A DNA stretch of 64,000 nt, from NCBI GenBank assembly GCA_034440575.1, contig JAOTOL010001623.1, positions 1,140,501-1,204,500 on the forward strand, in the 5' to 3' direction. Origin of the DNA: Imbricaverruca yamaguchii. Lineage: Eukaryota; Arthropoda; Thecostraca; Neoverrucidae. The notes beneath the pieces were generated by a model that had not been told where the DNA came from, did no database searches, and saw only the letters and a list, made by a program, of their open reading frames with translations. Shown piece after piece: positions 48,501-55,014 of the stretch. Position numbers and translations under genes: made by a program. Within the stretch, counting starts at the first letter, position 1. Each line of letters starts with the position of its first letter.

Positions 48501-51500
48501 GCACAAAGTTGTAGCAATCGTTGCCAAGCTTAACCGCGCTGTGCCAGTGGCTGTGGACGTATGCACTCGATGGGTGTCTCGCACCAATCGAAATGTGTTT
48601 TTTTAAATCACATCTTTGGTGTTACTTGAGATACATTTATGAGTCGTCGGCGTGCTACTGACGTCCGGTTCCCGATAAAAGAACATGTTTAAGAAAAAGA
48701 ATTACGGGTACTGGTGCTTGGCTGTCATGCGTGATTTATAAAGCGTGGTTTATGTCTAGATGATTTTTAATTGACTTGTTTATTGACATGAGAAATAGGA
48801 TTATGTATATAGTTTTACAGAAATGTATTGACGAAAGGGCTGAAAAGCCATGTTATTGTGGAGACCTTAATAAATCTGACTATGACTATGACTATGCCCG
48901 TACACAGCGGGCCAGGTTTGCATCGCATTGCGCACTGACACCATCTGTCACCTAGTGTTCAACGTCCTCGCCCATTGATACCACACACTACCTTGTGCCG
49001 AACGTAAGGCGGAGGGAACTGGGTGGCACGCGCGCGGTCCCGCTGACTACACCCGACCGACCGGCGAGTCTGGCGGGTCTGTAGTCAGTGGAGCCGTATA
49101 GTCGGGACGAGTGTTGGTCGGTGTGGGGCCACTTGTGGCTGTGGACTGGTGGCTGGGGACGATAACTGACCTCACCAGTCACCCCCCCCCCCTCGGCAGC
49201 ACGTGTGCGGTTGAGCTGACAGCTGTTGATCTGGACGGGCCGGGCAGTAGTCTATGACATGAGGAGTACGTCAGCGGTCGCAGACGATGGCATGTGTAGC
49301 CGTGTACTCGGCTAGTGCAGTCAGAAATATACCGCTCGACATTATCAGTATTATGTACGTCGGTTCTCTGTGGCCAATTCACGTTGACTTTGAAACGTCG
49401 TACACACTATCTTTGTATAAGGCGAACCTTCTGGTCATTAAATTGTTGGCCATTATCCAGCAAACTTTTACTGACCCCCTGCAGCTTCAGTGAATGGAGC
49501 CAGGCTAGGCTCGACTTATTTCTCGCCCCTTACAACTCGCTACATGACAGACGTAGTCGATGCGCCCCTAACCCCCTCCCCCTTACAGCTCAAGTTGGTG
49601 GAGCCAGACCAGGCTTGACGTGTTTATCGCCCCTACAGCTCAAATGGGTGGGGTTAGACCAGGCTTGGCGTGTTTTTCGGCCCCCACAGCTCAAGTGGGT
49701 GGGGATAGACCAGGCTTGACGTGTTTATCGGCCCCCACAGCTCAAGTGGGTGGAGCCAGATGGGGTTTTGCGTGTTCATCGCCCCCACAGCTCAAGTGGG
49801 CGGAGCCAGGTCAGGCGTGACATGTTTCTCGTTCCCTACTGCTCAAGTTGGTGGAGCCACACCAGGCGTGACGTGTTCTCGCCCCCTCACAGCTCAAGTG
49901 GGTGGAGCCAGACGAGGACGGGCTAGTGTCCTTCATGTGTGGCGACCGGGGCTTCAACGAAGAGCGGATCAGAAAAGGTGCCAAGAAGTTGACCAAGGCT
50001 CGCAACACACCCACCCAGGGTCGACTTGACTCGTTTATCAAGGTGTTGCCTTCCACCACCCCAGGAAAACGGAAGGTGGGTGGTTGCGAGGACTGCAACC
50101 GAGGCGTCTTAAGAAGCGAATGCCGGTGGTGCTGTGTTGATGTATATTCGTGTCGATGACGCTTACTGGCGTCGTCCTGACAGCCACAGTGTTCTGTCTG
50201 AATGAACGGGGTCAGTGCCGTTATCACTAGGATAGAACGTGTCGTTAATTGTCCCACGAGACGGCGTCTGACTGGGGAGGCGCTGTGGGCATGACAGCTG
50301 TTGCGCTCCGCAGCGAGAATACATCCAGTGCGTCTTGAGTGCGACTCAAACACAACACCCATGACTAAATCCCACTGCTACGACATGGATAGTCGTTAGT
50401 TATGGACTAATTTCTATTTGAAGCAGTTGCCTTCGCAGTCGATGCCAACTTGGGCGGTAACCAGCCAACCAGTAAAGCGATGAAGTCCACCATGAATATG
50501 ATCCAGAGGCACTTAGACGTGAATGTTTTCTGACTACCACTAAATGGTATGGAACACCTGACACAGCACTGTCTTCAAATGGCGCCATTTGAGACGAGTG
50601 ATTCTTGAACACGGGCATGGGATGACAATTGGAAGTCGCGAAATATATGGCAATTATATCCATGCCCGCGATAGTTTCGGCACCTTATACCACAAAACCT
50701 GCTGCCCATAGCATACCAGCTGTGTGTTGCCGGTACACTAGTTGTACCCATGGCCCGAAAATTACAGATAGTTTCGACTGCCTTTGAAAACCTTCCACTC
50801 ACACTTAAATGCAACTACCGAGACGTGATGTTCATGGATGCGTACCGTTCTTAGATGCCCTTTTGGCGGTAAACGCTATCTTTAACCTTCGCCTTCGCCT
50901 TTGTTCGATATATTGCCACCTTCAACCGTAAAGGATGTAGGTGGCCGTATCCCCCTCCCCTCCACGCCCCTTGCATTCCCAAGCTATAGATCGTACAGTG
51001 TAGGGAAATGAGGGTGTTGCGGCCGATGATATCTCTTGTTTCGTTTTTGTTGTGGGTAGGGTAGCCTTTGAAGAGTAATATTTGCCGAAAGTGCTGGATA
51101 TTTTCGTGTTCAATTATGGACTGAGATAAAGCAAATATTCACTTGGGAGAATGGCCAGGCACAACGTAAGTTAGTTTAACACGAGGACTGCATTTTCCTT
51201 TTTTAATGGTAAGTTCGTTCATTGCTCTCTGGTGTGCTCTTGAATGTGGAAAATGTGCGCTCAATCTAAATTCAGGACCAACCGTGGGATAATCACGAAC
51301 TTAATGAGGTCGTCCTACGTTACCAGAGGCCAGTAGTTTCATGTATGGGTTTATGGGTCACTGACCCGATGACCCTAAAAGTTCGCTGATATATAACTTC
51401 CACATTCAGATGAACCGCTGCCCAGTGTCCTAAAATTATTTCACCTTTAACTGTGAGGATGAAGAAAGAAGTTATTTGGGAATAGTGAAAGATTGGAAGA

Positions 51501-52596
51501 AAATAAAGGATCGTCACTTAAGGATTAAAAAATTGGAATGCCTTTCACTTCAGTCACATGCATTTTACATTATATAGCAGTTGTGTGTATAATGACTGCC
51601 CACACATGTGGCAAAATGGTAAAAATATAAGGCAAGGATGAAATAGCACAATTCCATTAACTGTGAAATTCCAGGCCACATGGTCAATTATTTTACACTG
51701 CCGCTGCCTAGCACTGGCTTTATGTACTATAAGGTATGGTTAATGCAAAATTGTGTGGATATGCTCCCACATTTGCCTTCATTTATCATCTCATCCAACA
51801 CTCCATCTCGATTCCCGACGTTGACCGTTGGGTCATGTAGCGTCGCCAATATCACGCCGATTGGTCGCGGGCGAAGAGTAGTAACAGGTGAGACTCGAGC
51901 CCACAATCTTTCGATTGTGAGGCGGGAAACTTACTACCAGACTACTCGTCCCCTGGTTTTACAGTTGAGAGGTAACGCTCGTCAAAGGTCGCATCTATCT
52001 GAGACCTGGGGTGACACTGCAGGCAAAGCTAGGGATATCGAGTGCGAGCAGTAGTTCGCGAATTCACATAGGGAGACTTATCCGAATTTGAGACAAATAT
52101 GTGAAGGAAAATTCATAGCAAAATTGTAGGAGCTGTGTCTAAACGTTTTTATCGTGCTCTGCTTGGGAATGCTATTTTGAGGTTCTGATATAGTTATCGT
52201 CCATCCGGGTTTTCAAGTCATTTTGATGTTCGGCCTACCTCCGTCGTAAAGCTGGGCGCTCAACGACCGCGTAAAGTTCTGGTTAAGGCGCCCTTAAGCC
52301 CACGTAATTAATGAGGGGTCATAAAATATTTATTCTGCGAAATACTGGTGATGTGAATTGCATGAAGAGTGCTAAGCCACTCTCCAAAGTATTATCTGGT
52401 CCTCTCGCTCCTGTCCTCTTTCCTGCTACTGTGGATTGATCCATGCGTGGTTGCGCACTTCGCAGTGAAATTCCGCCTGTGTGCAGCGTTGATTTGGATG
52501 ATAAGGTGACGAGCGAACGATTTTCAGGCCGATGTTAAGAAGCCAACGTCAAATAAGAAGGCGAGGGGCAGCGGCAAGTACAAGAGGGGAAAGTAG
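30405..52596 (+). CDS. FEN1: Flap endonuclease 1, exons 2-8 (exon 1 not found)
   Basis: FEN1 is the nuclear structure-specific 5' nuclease that removes 5' flaps in Okazaki-fragment maturation and long-patch base excision repair, working with PCNA. Seven exons with GT-AG introns and consistent phases join to 351 codons. With the roughly 27 missing N-terminal residues this gives about 378, against 380 in human. Metal-binding residues are all present: Asp in VDASM, Asp in VFDGKPP, the two Glu in APCEAEAQ, the two Asp in TEDMD and Asp in GCDYC. The flap-contact Lys/Arg in GGELAKR, the helix-hairpin-helix IRGIGPKRA, a PCNA box QGRLDSFI (Ile where Phe is usual) and a basic C-terminus KYKRGK follow. 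Exons lie at 30405-30507, 34255-34421, 35756-35865, 45323-45526, 47764-47982, 49893-50075 and 52528-52596. The introns total about 21 kb and are full of arrays copied from the exon edges. The coding sequence itself shows no break. Confidence 0.95.
30481..32165 (+). repeat. 74 bp array built from the FEN1 exon 2 donor, 22 copies
   Basis: The unit is the last 27 nt of exon 2 (TACCACCGCTGACGGCGAGA, CCACCAG), the donor GTGAGT and 41 further intron bases up to GCCGCCGGGG. The first copy is the exon itself; the next starts at 30555. About 15 copies keep CAG|GTGAG, four have TAA|GTGAG, and at least two have TTGAG and have lost the GT. Two units (near 31280 and 31680) carry an internal 20-odd bp duplication. 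The copies near 31870-32040 are the most degenerate. Long minus-strand frames here are by-products. Confidence 0.95.
32166..34254 (+). other. FEN1 intron 2, remainder
   Basis: It contains a poly-C run (32281-32292) and a degenerate TACAT/GCATGCA repeat with many palindromic ACATGCATGT-type words at 32525-32720. A GC-rich unassigned stretch spans 32720-33420, and AT-rich DNA follows. The acceptor is TGATCCATTTCAG. No gene was recognised inside. Confidence 0.6.
34255..34421 (+). CDS. FEN1: FEN1 exon 3 (helical clamp region)
   Basis: The first T completes the Ser codon split after exon 2. It encodes [28 protein letters not shown] with the catalytic Asp, GGELAKR, and the [15 protein letters not shown] helix. 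It ends in phase 1 before GTGAGT. Its last 45 or so nt are repeated in the intron. Confidence 0.95.
34376..34740 (+). repeat. 74-79 bp array built from the FEN1 exon 3 donor, 5 copies
   Basis: The first unit is the exon end itself. Four intronic copies follow, with donor-like GAGCAGG|GTGAG or GTGGG at 34496, 34572, 34648 and 34727. Each holds a version of GATGCGCAGAAGGCG, then TCACCCAGGCTAAGGAGCAG, and about 30 nt of G-rich intron. The copies differ from the exon at several sites (for example GCTAAG versus GCCGAG), so they are older than simple assembly duplication would give. Confidence 0.93.
34741..35755 (+). other. FEN1 intron 3, remainder
   Basis: A two-copy unit AGTCATCTGGTGGTGTCTTC with TGCA, then CAGTG(C/T)TTCAGGAAGA, occurs at about 35444-35490 and 35573-35620, with GTGTGCCACAGTG phrases around it. 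The acceptor is CTGTGGTTTTGCAG. Confidence 0.6.
35756..35865 (+). CDS. FEN1: FEN1 exon 4
   Basis: Its first two bases complete a Gly codon with the last base of exon 3. It encodes [18 protein letters not shown], then [16 protein letters not shown], matching the family's KFTKRLVKVTK and LLSLMGIP region. It ends in phase 0 before GTGGGT. The next residues, APCEAE, come from exon 5 almost 9.5 kb away. Confidence 0.94.
35866..36875 (+). other. FEN1 intron 4, first part
   Basis: Anonymous DNA. A tRNA-like A-box phrase GCTCAACTGGTTAGAACGCT near 36462 hints at a SINE head, but no clear B box or known body follows. A short pyrimidine/purine palindrome lies at about 36766-36790. Confidence 0.4.
36876..37145. 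repeat. Minisatellite, 60 bp unit, about 4.5 copies
   Basis: The unit contains GTGTGCAGTGCACTAGCACA then CGGATCACTACGGCAGTATG and CAACAGAAGCAACACTAATG. GTGCAGTGCAC is an interrupted palindrome. It lies inside FEN1 intron 4. Confidence 0.92.
37815..37937. repeat. 15 bp tandem repeat, about 8 copies
   Basis: The unit is TCCGTACGGTGTCAC, alternating with TCCTTACGGTGTCAC. It lies in FEN1 intron 4, downstream of the antisense cuticle-like gene. Confidence 0.95.
38244..39053 (-). CDS. Secreted Ala/Pro/Val-rich cuticle-like protein, antisense in FEN1 intron 4
   Basis: A single uninterrupted frame of 269 codons starts at 39053. A signal peptide [16 protein letters not shown] is followed by mature [15 protein letters not shown] block of about 12 heptad-like VPAAPAA repeats comes next (residues 50-125), then an Ala-rich helix-like stretch ([20 protein letters not shown]), a Thr/Pro/Ala linker ([15 protein letters not shown]) and a Tyr-rich tail ([23 protein letters not shown]). 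AAPA-type repeats and Tyr-rich ends are typical of arthropod structural cuticle proteins, though no chitin-binding R&R motif is visible. I chose this Met because it alone begins a signal peptide and sits 62 nt downstream of a TATA box. The product is probably extracellular; its exact function is unknown. Confidence 0.8.
   Translation of the reverse strand: MKYLLVLVTLVTARQAQLPWYCSLYHPSYCQSVLSQQVGPVPGAGPPLAVNVAAVPAAPGAVPAAPGAVPAAPATVPAAPAAVPAAPAAVPAAPAAVPAAPAAVPAAPAAVPTAPAAGSAELAAVPAGPASGAAEPASDAATVKRLALQAARAHIQAALEAAISAAAAGAPITAVPASVTAASRVGAGSATRGAAGAGPSSAATATKAATAPPTTDPTAAPTAAPTAPPTAAVADFGVMPGLYYYPDYSQYYNGLTGYGFYPSVYPFQG
38739..38905 (-). repeat. Coding minisatellite, 21-24 bp, in the cuticle-like gene
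   Basis: Imperfect GCCGTACCCGCAGCACCGGC-type units encode the VPAAPAA repeats. Variation is mostly synonymous or Ala/Gly/Thr. Confidence 0.85.
39115..39120 (-). promoter_or_regulatory. TATA box of the cuticle-like gene
   Basis: TATAAA on the minus strand, 62 nt before the start codon. If initiation is about 30 nt downstream, the 5' UTR is only about 30-35 nt, as is common for arthropod cuticle genes. Confidence 0.7.
39121..40325. other. FEN1 intron 4, middle part
   Basis: A GGCGGC repeat (39121-39140) lies in the upstream flank of the cuticle-like gene. At 39750-39900 there are diverged GTCTCCCTATGAGAC-type phrases. At 40030-40100 GGGCGCTACATGACCAATGT, then AGTCGATGCGCCCTAAAGCC and CTAATAACTAACTAAG, is a complete copy of the 3'-hairpin retroelement tail. 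No further gene. Confidence 0.45.
40326..40505 (+). mobile_element. tRNA-derived SINE, most complete copy
   Basis: The head GGGGATGGCCGAGTGGTTAA (A box, Ser/Leu tRNA-like) is followed about 35 nt later by GGTCCCGGGTTCGACTC (B box). The body reads GGACATTTCCCAATCCCGCG, GCCCACCGGCGAAACAGCGT and GGCGCCATTAGCCGTGAATG, with a tail of CCAACCAATAAACAAACAAA. Relatives: 55015-55185 (+), 22858-22980 (-), 25255-25425 (-). Confidence 0.88.
40690..42008 (+). repeat. Array built from the FEN1 exon 5 acceptor, left block
   Basis: The typical unit of about 43 bp is CCACTGTGACCACCAG then GCGCCCTGTGAGGCGGAGTC and ACAGTGT, with frequent 3-6 bp deletions in GAGGCGGAG. The first 16 nt match the intron end before exon 5 and the last 27 match its start (APCEAEAQC codons, with TCA for GCG). 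The oldest-looking part (40690-40930) lacks the CACCAG piece and has a period of about 30 bp. The block ends where a LINE is inserted and resumes at 45078. Confidence 0.93.
42009..45077 (-). mobile_element. CR1/L2-type LINE, 5'-truncated, inserted in the exon 5 acceptor array
   Basis: About 3.07 kb on the minus strand. It starts just before the endonuclease domain of ORF2 (no ORF1 present) and ends with AATAAAG (complement at 42024-42030) and a TCTGTCTGTCTGTCTG tail. The insertion splits an array unit between GAGGAGTCA and CGGTGTCCACTG; any target-site duplication is at most three to four bases. It lies in FEN1 intron 4, opposite to FEN1 transcription. Confidence 0.9.
42187..45069 (-). pseudogene. 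LINE ORF2: endonuclease-reverse transcriptase with one in-frame stop
   Basis: One continuous reading frame of about 960 codons, interrupted only by TAG at 44454-44452. The endonuclease part has [29 protein letters not shown] and TAYRPPRRN. The expected GDLN/GDFN catalytic block reads GYLN, a one-base Asp-to-Tyr change. After the stop come [15 protein letters not shown], then the RT with [47 protein letters not shown] and [20 protein letters not shown] replaces the usual GVPQGS. HSTETAL and the general order place it with CR1/L2-like elements. No frameshifts were seen, unlike the LINE at 12.3 kb. The first array-derived codons upstream (to 45138) are not part of the element. Confidence 0.88.
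45078..45322 (+). repeat. Array built from the FEN1 exon 5 acceptor, right block
   Basis: About six units continue the array after the LINE. The last leads directly into the true acceptor GTGACCATCAG and exon 5. Two units near 45150-45215 are shortened to GAGGCGGAGTCTCAGTGACC. Confidence 0.93.
45323..45526 (+). CDS. FEN1: FEN1 exon 5 (active-site Glu pair and Asp pair)
   Basis: It starts [17 protein letters not shown], where the two Glu correspond to human E158 and E160, then [14 protein letters not shown] with the D179/D181 pair, and ends AEAGLNQEE in phase 0 before GTGGGT. The first 27 nt are the exonic part of the upstream array. Confidence 0.96.
45527..46399 (+). other. FEN1 intron 5, first part
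   Basis: A fragment of the dispersed 3'-hairpin family (GACGTTGGCAGTCGACGTGC, then AATAAACAAAC) is at about 45698-45736. A lone unit of the downstream 64 bp array (GGCTGTCCAGTGACATAATA, CCGTGGTGAGTGTCTCGCGT) sits at about 45988-46037, separated from the main array by a LINE fragment. Confidence 0.5.
46400..46992 (-). mobile_element. 5'-truncated LINE fragment with ORF2 C-terminus
   Basis: On the minus strand the stretch 46990-46763 reads, with one stop, HAEHFHVPF, then [16 protein letters not shown] and [18 protein letters not shown] before a terminal stop. APRTWN near the C-terminus is the familiar end of non-LTR reverse-transcriptase ORFs. The 3' part (46440-46700) is a degenerate CATA-rich tract. 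It separates one unit of the 64 bp array from the rest, so it inserted into that array. Confidence 0.6.
46993..47735 (+). repeat. Minisatellite, 64 bp unit, about 12 copies, before FEN1 exon 6
   Basis: The unit reads TGTTTACACCACTTGGCTGT, CCAGTGTCGTGATACCGTGG, TGAGTGTGTCGCGTCATCAG and GCGT. It ends about 30 nt before the exon 6 acceptor. Unlike the other FEN1 arrays it shows no clear exonic component, although each unit carries a GGTGAGTG donor-like word and TCATCAG acceptor-like word. Confidence 0.95.
47764..47982 (+). CDS. FEN1: FEN1 exon 6 (helix-hairpin-helix)
   Basis: The acceptor is TGTGCCGGCCAG. It encodes [20 protein letters not shown] (metal-binding Asp in CDYC), [11 protein letters not shown] (helix-hairpin-helix), then [19 protein letters not shown] and AAEVQ. 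It ends in phase 0 before GTGGGT. Confidence 0.96.
47965..48225 (+). repeat. Degenerate copies of the FEN1 exon 6 donor
   Basis: After the exon end GAGGTGCAG|GTGGGTGCTG, similar words recur: GACGTACAG|GTGGATGCTG at about 48050, GACGTACAG|GTGAATG at about 48109, GACACGCAG|GTGAATGCT at about 48149 and GACGTACAG|ACTCGAG at about 48208. The spacing is 40-70 bp. CTCC and TTC-rich pieces between them are also shared. This looks like an old donor duplication, far more eroded than the exon 2 array. Confidence 0.65.
48226..49480 (+). other. FEN1 intron 6, middle part
   Basis: No gene recognised. A phrase AATAAATCTGACTATGACTA followed by TGACTATG at about 48870-48895 looks like the 3' end of a retroelement with a short tandem tail. 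A poly-C run is at 49183-49192. Confidence 0.45.
49481..49892 (+). repeat. Array of about 50 bp units built from the FEN1 exon 7 acceptor
   Basis: The unit reads CCCCCACAG, then CTCAAGTGGGTGGAGCCAGA, then CCAGGCTTGACGTGTTTATC. Copies of the AGCTCAA acceptor-exon joint occur near 49587, 49638, 49688, 49739, 49789 and 49841, before the true joint at 49892. A diverged one (CCTGCAGCTTCAGTGAATGG) is near 49483. A 3'-hairpin retroelement tail (CGCTACATGACAGACGTAGT, CGATGCGCCCCTAA) is inserted at about 49538-49575. Some copies have lost AG or carry GGGGTTAGAC for GGAGCCAGAC. Confidence 0.93.
49893..50075 (+). CDS. FEN1: FEN1 exon 7 (C-terminal part and PCNA box)
   Basis: It encodes [34 protein letters not shown] and [20 protein letters not shown], ending K before GTGGGT in phase 0. 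QGRLDSFI is the PCNA-interacting box, with Ile in the second aromatic position where animals usually have Phe. If read on, the frame would add 28 unrelated codons; the downstream basic exon argues for splicing here. Confidence 0.94.
50076..52527 (+). other. FEN1 intron 7
   Basis: Mostly anonymous AT-richer DNA without arrays, unlike the other large FEN1 introns. A minus-strand tRNA-Met-like SINE lies at 51820-51955. A 3'-hairpin tail, GGGCGCTCAACGACCGCGTA with AAGGCGCCCTTAAGCCCACG and TAATTAATG, is at about 52255-52315. The acceptor is ACGATTTTCAG. Confidence 0.6.
51820..51955 (-). mobile_element. tRNA-derived SINE (Met-like head), minus strand
   Basis: On the minus strand: GGGACGAGTAGTCTGGTAGT (A-box region), CACAATCGAAAGATTGTGGG with CTCGAGTCTCACCTGTTAC (B box), then CGCCCGCGACCAATCGGCGT, matching the SINE at 10732. 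Confidence 0.8.
52528..52596 (+). CDS. FEN1: FEN1 exon 8, basic C-terminus and stop
   Basis: It encodes [20 protein letters not shown] then GK and TAG. The KK...KKA...GKYKRGK pattern matches the Lys-rich tail of animal FEN1 (ending GKFKRGK in human), which carries the nuclear-localisation function. It is too short for an ORF search to detect. Confidence 0.9.
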   Translation, partial: ADVKKPTSNKKARGSGKYKRGK

Positions 52597-52854
52597 GTGT
52601 CGATCCGACAGTGGGATGCCGTTGTCGCCGCGCCTCCAGACCCTCCAGACCAGACTTCGCTGCGTCGGTGTCTGGTGCCTCGATTTGATGTCCCACGCCT
52701 ACTGGGTGTTGGTCGTGCTTCATTCGTCGGCCGGGGTGGGATAGGTGAGGGACGAGACCGAATGCGCTGTGCATTCGGTCTCACCGTTTGGGCTTGCGGT
52801 GCTGGCTTGCGTTATGCAGTGTACATTTCGCTCTGTTGACTTGTCTCATATGGA

Positions 52855-52860
52855 AATAAA
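52855..52860 (+). terminator. FEN1 polyadenylation signal
   Basis: AATAAA 259 nt after the stop codon, the first such hexamer downstream. It implies a 3' UTR of about 270-290 nt. Cleavage would be expected 10-30 nt further on. Confidence 0.75.
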
Positions 52861-53737
52861 CATCTGTCATCCGAGATTTGCTTCCGAATGCTTATCTACC
52901 CGTCTGGTGGCCACATGGCGGGACTCGCCTGGGGGTCGGGGCCGGTCCCAGCGGCGGCGCTTCACGGCGTCCCAGCCACCCGACATGGAAGGGTGTCCGT
53001 GAATATATCGGCGCGTTGACCTGTGGCCATCGGTTGCGTGCCTAACAGATGACGAATGCGTATCACAAGCCGACACCGCTCTATTGTGAGCGGGCGACAC
53101 AACGGGGCTCCGCGTCCACTATAGCGCAGAACCGTCACTCCGATAGTGCACGTGCGGCGGTCCTCACGTGATACTGGGGTCCGCCTGCCACCGGGTACGG
53201 CCGGATGCTCGACGTTGTGCCGGTGGACTGGTGCTGTACCGATGCTGACGTCACCTCCACATTGGGGTGGGGAGGTGACTGTGCTGTGGTGCCAGGCTGT
53301 CCTGATATAGTGCCTGGTGTACTGGCCGGACTGGTGCTGGTGATGCTGACGTCACCTGCACATTGAGGGTGACTGTGCTGTGGTGTCAGGCTGTCTTGTT
53401 GGCGTAGTGTGGTGTACTAGCCAGCCAGGCTGGCACATCCTACCACCGAGACTGATCTGACCCGCCCCTCCACCGAGAATGGCCTGCCCTGTCCCTCCAC
53501 CGGGACTGGCCCGCCCTTTCCCCACCCCCTACACACCGAGACTGCCCCGTCACCGTCCGTCCGTGCCAACAGCGGTCTCTGCTGTGGCTTCGTTGTGCTT
53601 TCTCAGTGCGGTGTTCCTCGGCATGACTGAGCAGACCACGGTGTGAAGGTGAGGCTGGCCGGGAAATGTGTCGCCGCAACACACCGGGCCCGAAGTGTTG
53701 GACCTTCCCTTCTCAGATCTGGGTCCGAGAGGTGGAG

Positions 53738-53740
<3 letters not shown>
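52861..53740. other. Intergenic DNA with a two-copy repeat
   Basis: Around 53222-53310 and 53325-53415 a unit of about 100 bp recurs, with GATGCTGACGTCACCT, CACATTG, GTGACTGTGCTGTGGTG and CAGGCTGTC. Each copy has the palindrome TGACGTCA. No gene recognised. Confidence 0.5.
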
Positions 53741-53741
<1 letters not shown>

Positions 53742-53811
<70 letters not shown>

Positions 53812-53814
53812 GTG

Positions 53815-53869
<55 letters not shown>

Positions 53870-54020
53870 GTATGTCTGTATGTCTGTCTGTCTGTCTGTG
53901 TATGTCTGTCTGTCTGTCTGTGTATGTATGTCTGTCTCTGTGTGTGTCTGTTTGTCTGTCTGTCTCTCTGTCTGTCTCTCTGTTTGTCTCTCTGTCTGTC
54001 TCTCTGTCTGTCTGTCTGTC
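53742..54020. repeat. Compound microsatellite (AT)n, (TATG)n, (TCTG)n
   Basis: About 28 AT dinucleotides pass into TATG/TTTG and then TCTG repeats with TATG and TCTC variants. All frames stay open, giving Tyr/Ile and Cys/Leu/Ser artefact proteins. Confidence 0.98.
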
Positions 54021-54114
54021 CTTGTTGGACCGTTGCGTCTGGGAATATTTTTATGTTCATTCGACAAACTCGCCTTGACGTGATATACCCCTATCCGTGA
54101 AGATGGATAGTGAG

Positions 54115-54206
54115 CTATGATAGCAGCACCGTAGATTTATTACATTCCAGTTATGGGCGCAAAATGACCCTAGATGTCGACGCGCCCCTAAACTCAAATC
54201 CACCAC
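54115..54206 (+). mobile_element. 3'-hairpin retroelement copy
   Basis: TATGATAGCAGCACCGTAGA, GGGCGCAAAATGACCCTAGA and TGTCGACGCGCCCCTAAACT match the copy at 8830-8935 almost base for base. Confidence 0.7.
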
Positions 54207-55014
54207 CAATCTTGTGTAACCTCGGCAAATGACGCTGCCTTTTGATTTAGTGTACTTGTATCGATTCGAGAGGGACGGAAGAACAGTACGCCACCCCCTT
54301 GAGCGCTTGTGGGGGCATGGTCGGAATGGCCCCTCCCTGGATCCGCCAGTACGTGCTCCTACCCTCATCTCCCTACTAACTTGTGAAGTATTCGTTCACG
54401 CCAAGCCAATTATTTACAGATTCGATATTGAGTGCCAAGGTGCGATTGCAGCGATAATAAATGGTCGTCCCCGTGAGGTACATGTGCAACGATGGGTGAC
54501 TGACTTCACTTTTGCTGTCGCCATTCAACAACTGTTGAAGTTGCGAAAAGCGGAACAGTGAAAGCCGGCCCACCACGACCACATGCAATGCAGTGGTTAG
54601 CCATAGCACTTACACAGCAGTGTGACAATGAAATGCATCGCTCGACTGTAATCCCATAGGTAATGTGCACAAATGTGCCATCTTACTGGAATTGTCGGGA
54701 GAGCCCAGGAATGCTCGTGCTGATAGTCCACACCCATTGGAGCGGCTCGGTAGTAGCGTTTCATGTTAAAATATTGTCTCATCAGAAGGGCTCAACCGAT
54801 CATTGGAGAGCCTCGTGCCTTCCAAAGAAGGGGAGGGGAGGAAGTCAACATCTGGTGACGTCGCTGCCGGGTCAAAACCACAGTTTTGTCATGGATGCTT
54901 GTTATCCAGAACATTATCTCCTCCGATCCACCTTGCCACCGGCGAATCTCGTTCGGAAATGACTGAATTCTGCACTGTTTGCTAAACTAAATACCTATAC
55001 TTACTAGGAAAATA
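54207..55014. other. Intergenic DNA
   Basis: No gene recognised; open frames up to 110 codons lack family resemblance. Confidence 0.4.

Noticed and set aside
50076..50159. Alternative FEN1 C-terminus by reading through exon 7
   Set aside because: The 28 added codons are Cys-rich and unlike any FEN1 tail, a GTGGGT donor is present, and a correct basic tail exon exists at 52528.
53643..54100. Tyr/Ile and Cys/Leu/Ser-rich frames of about 145 codons
   Set aside because: They lie over a compound microsatellite and reflect period-two and period-four repeats.
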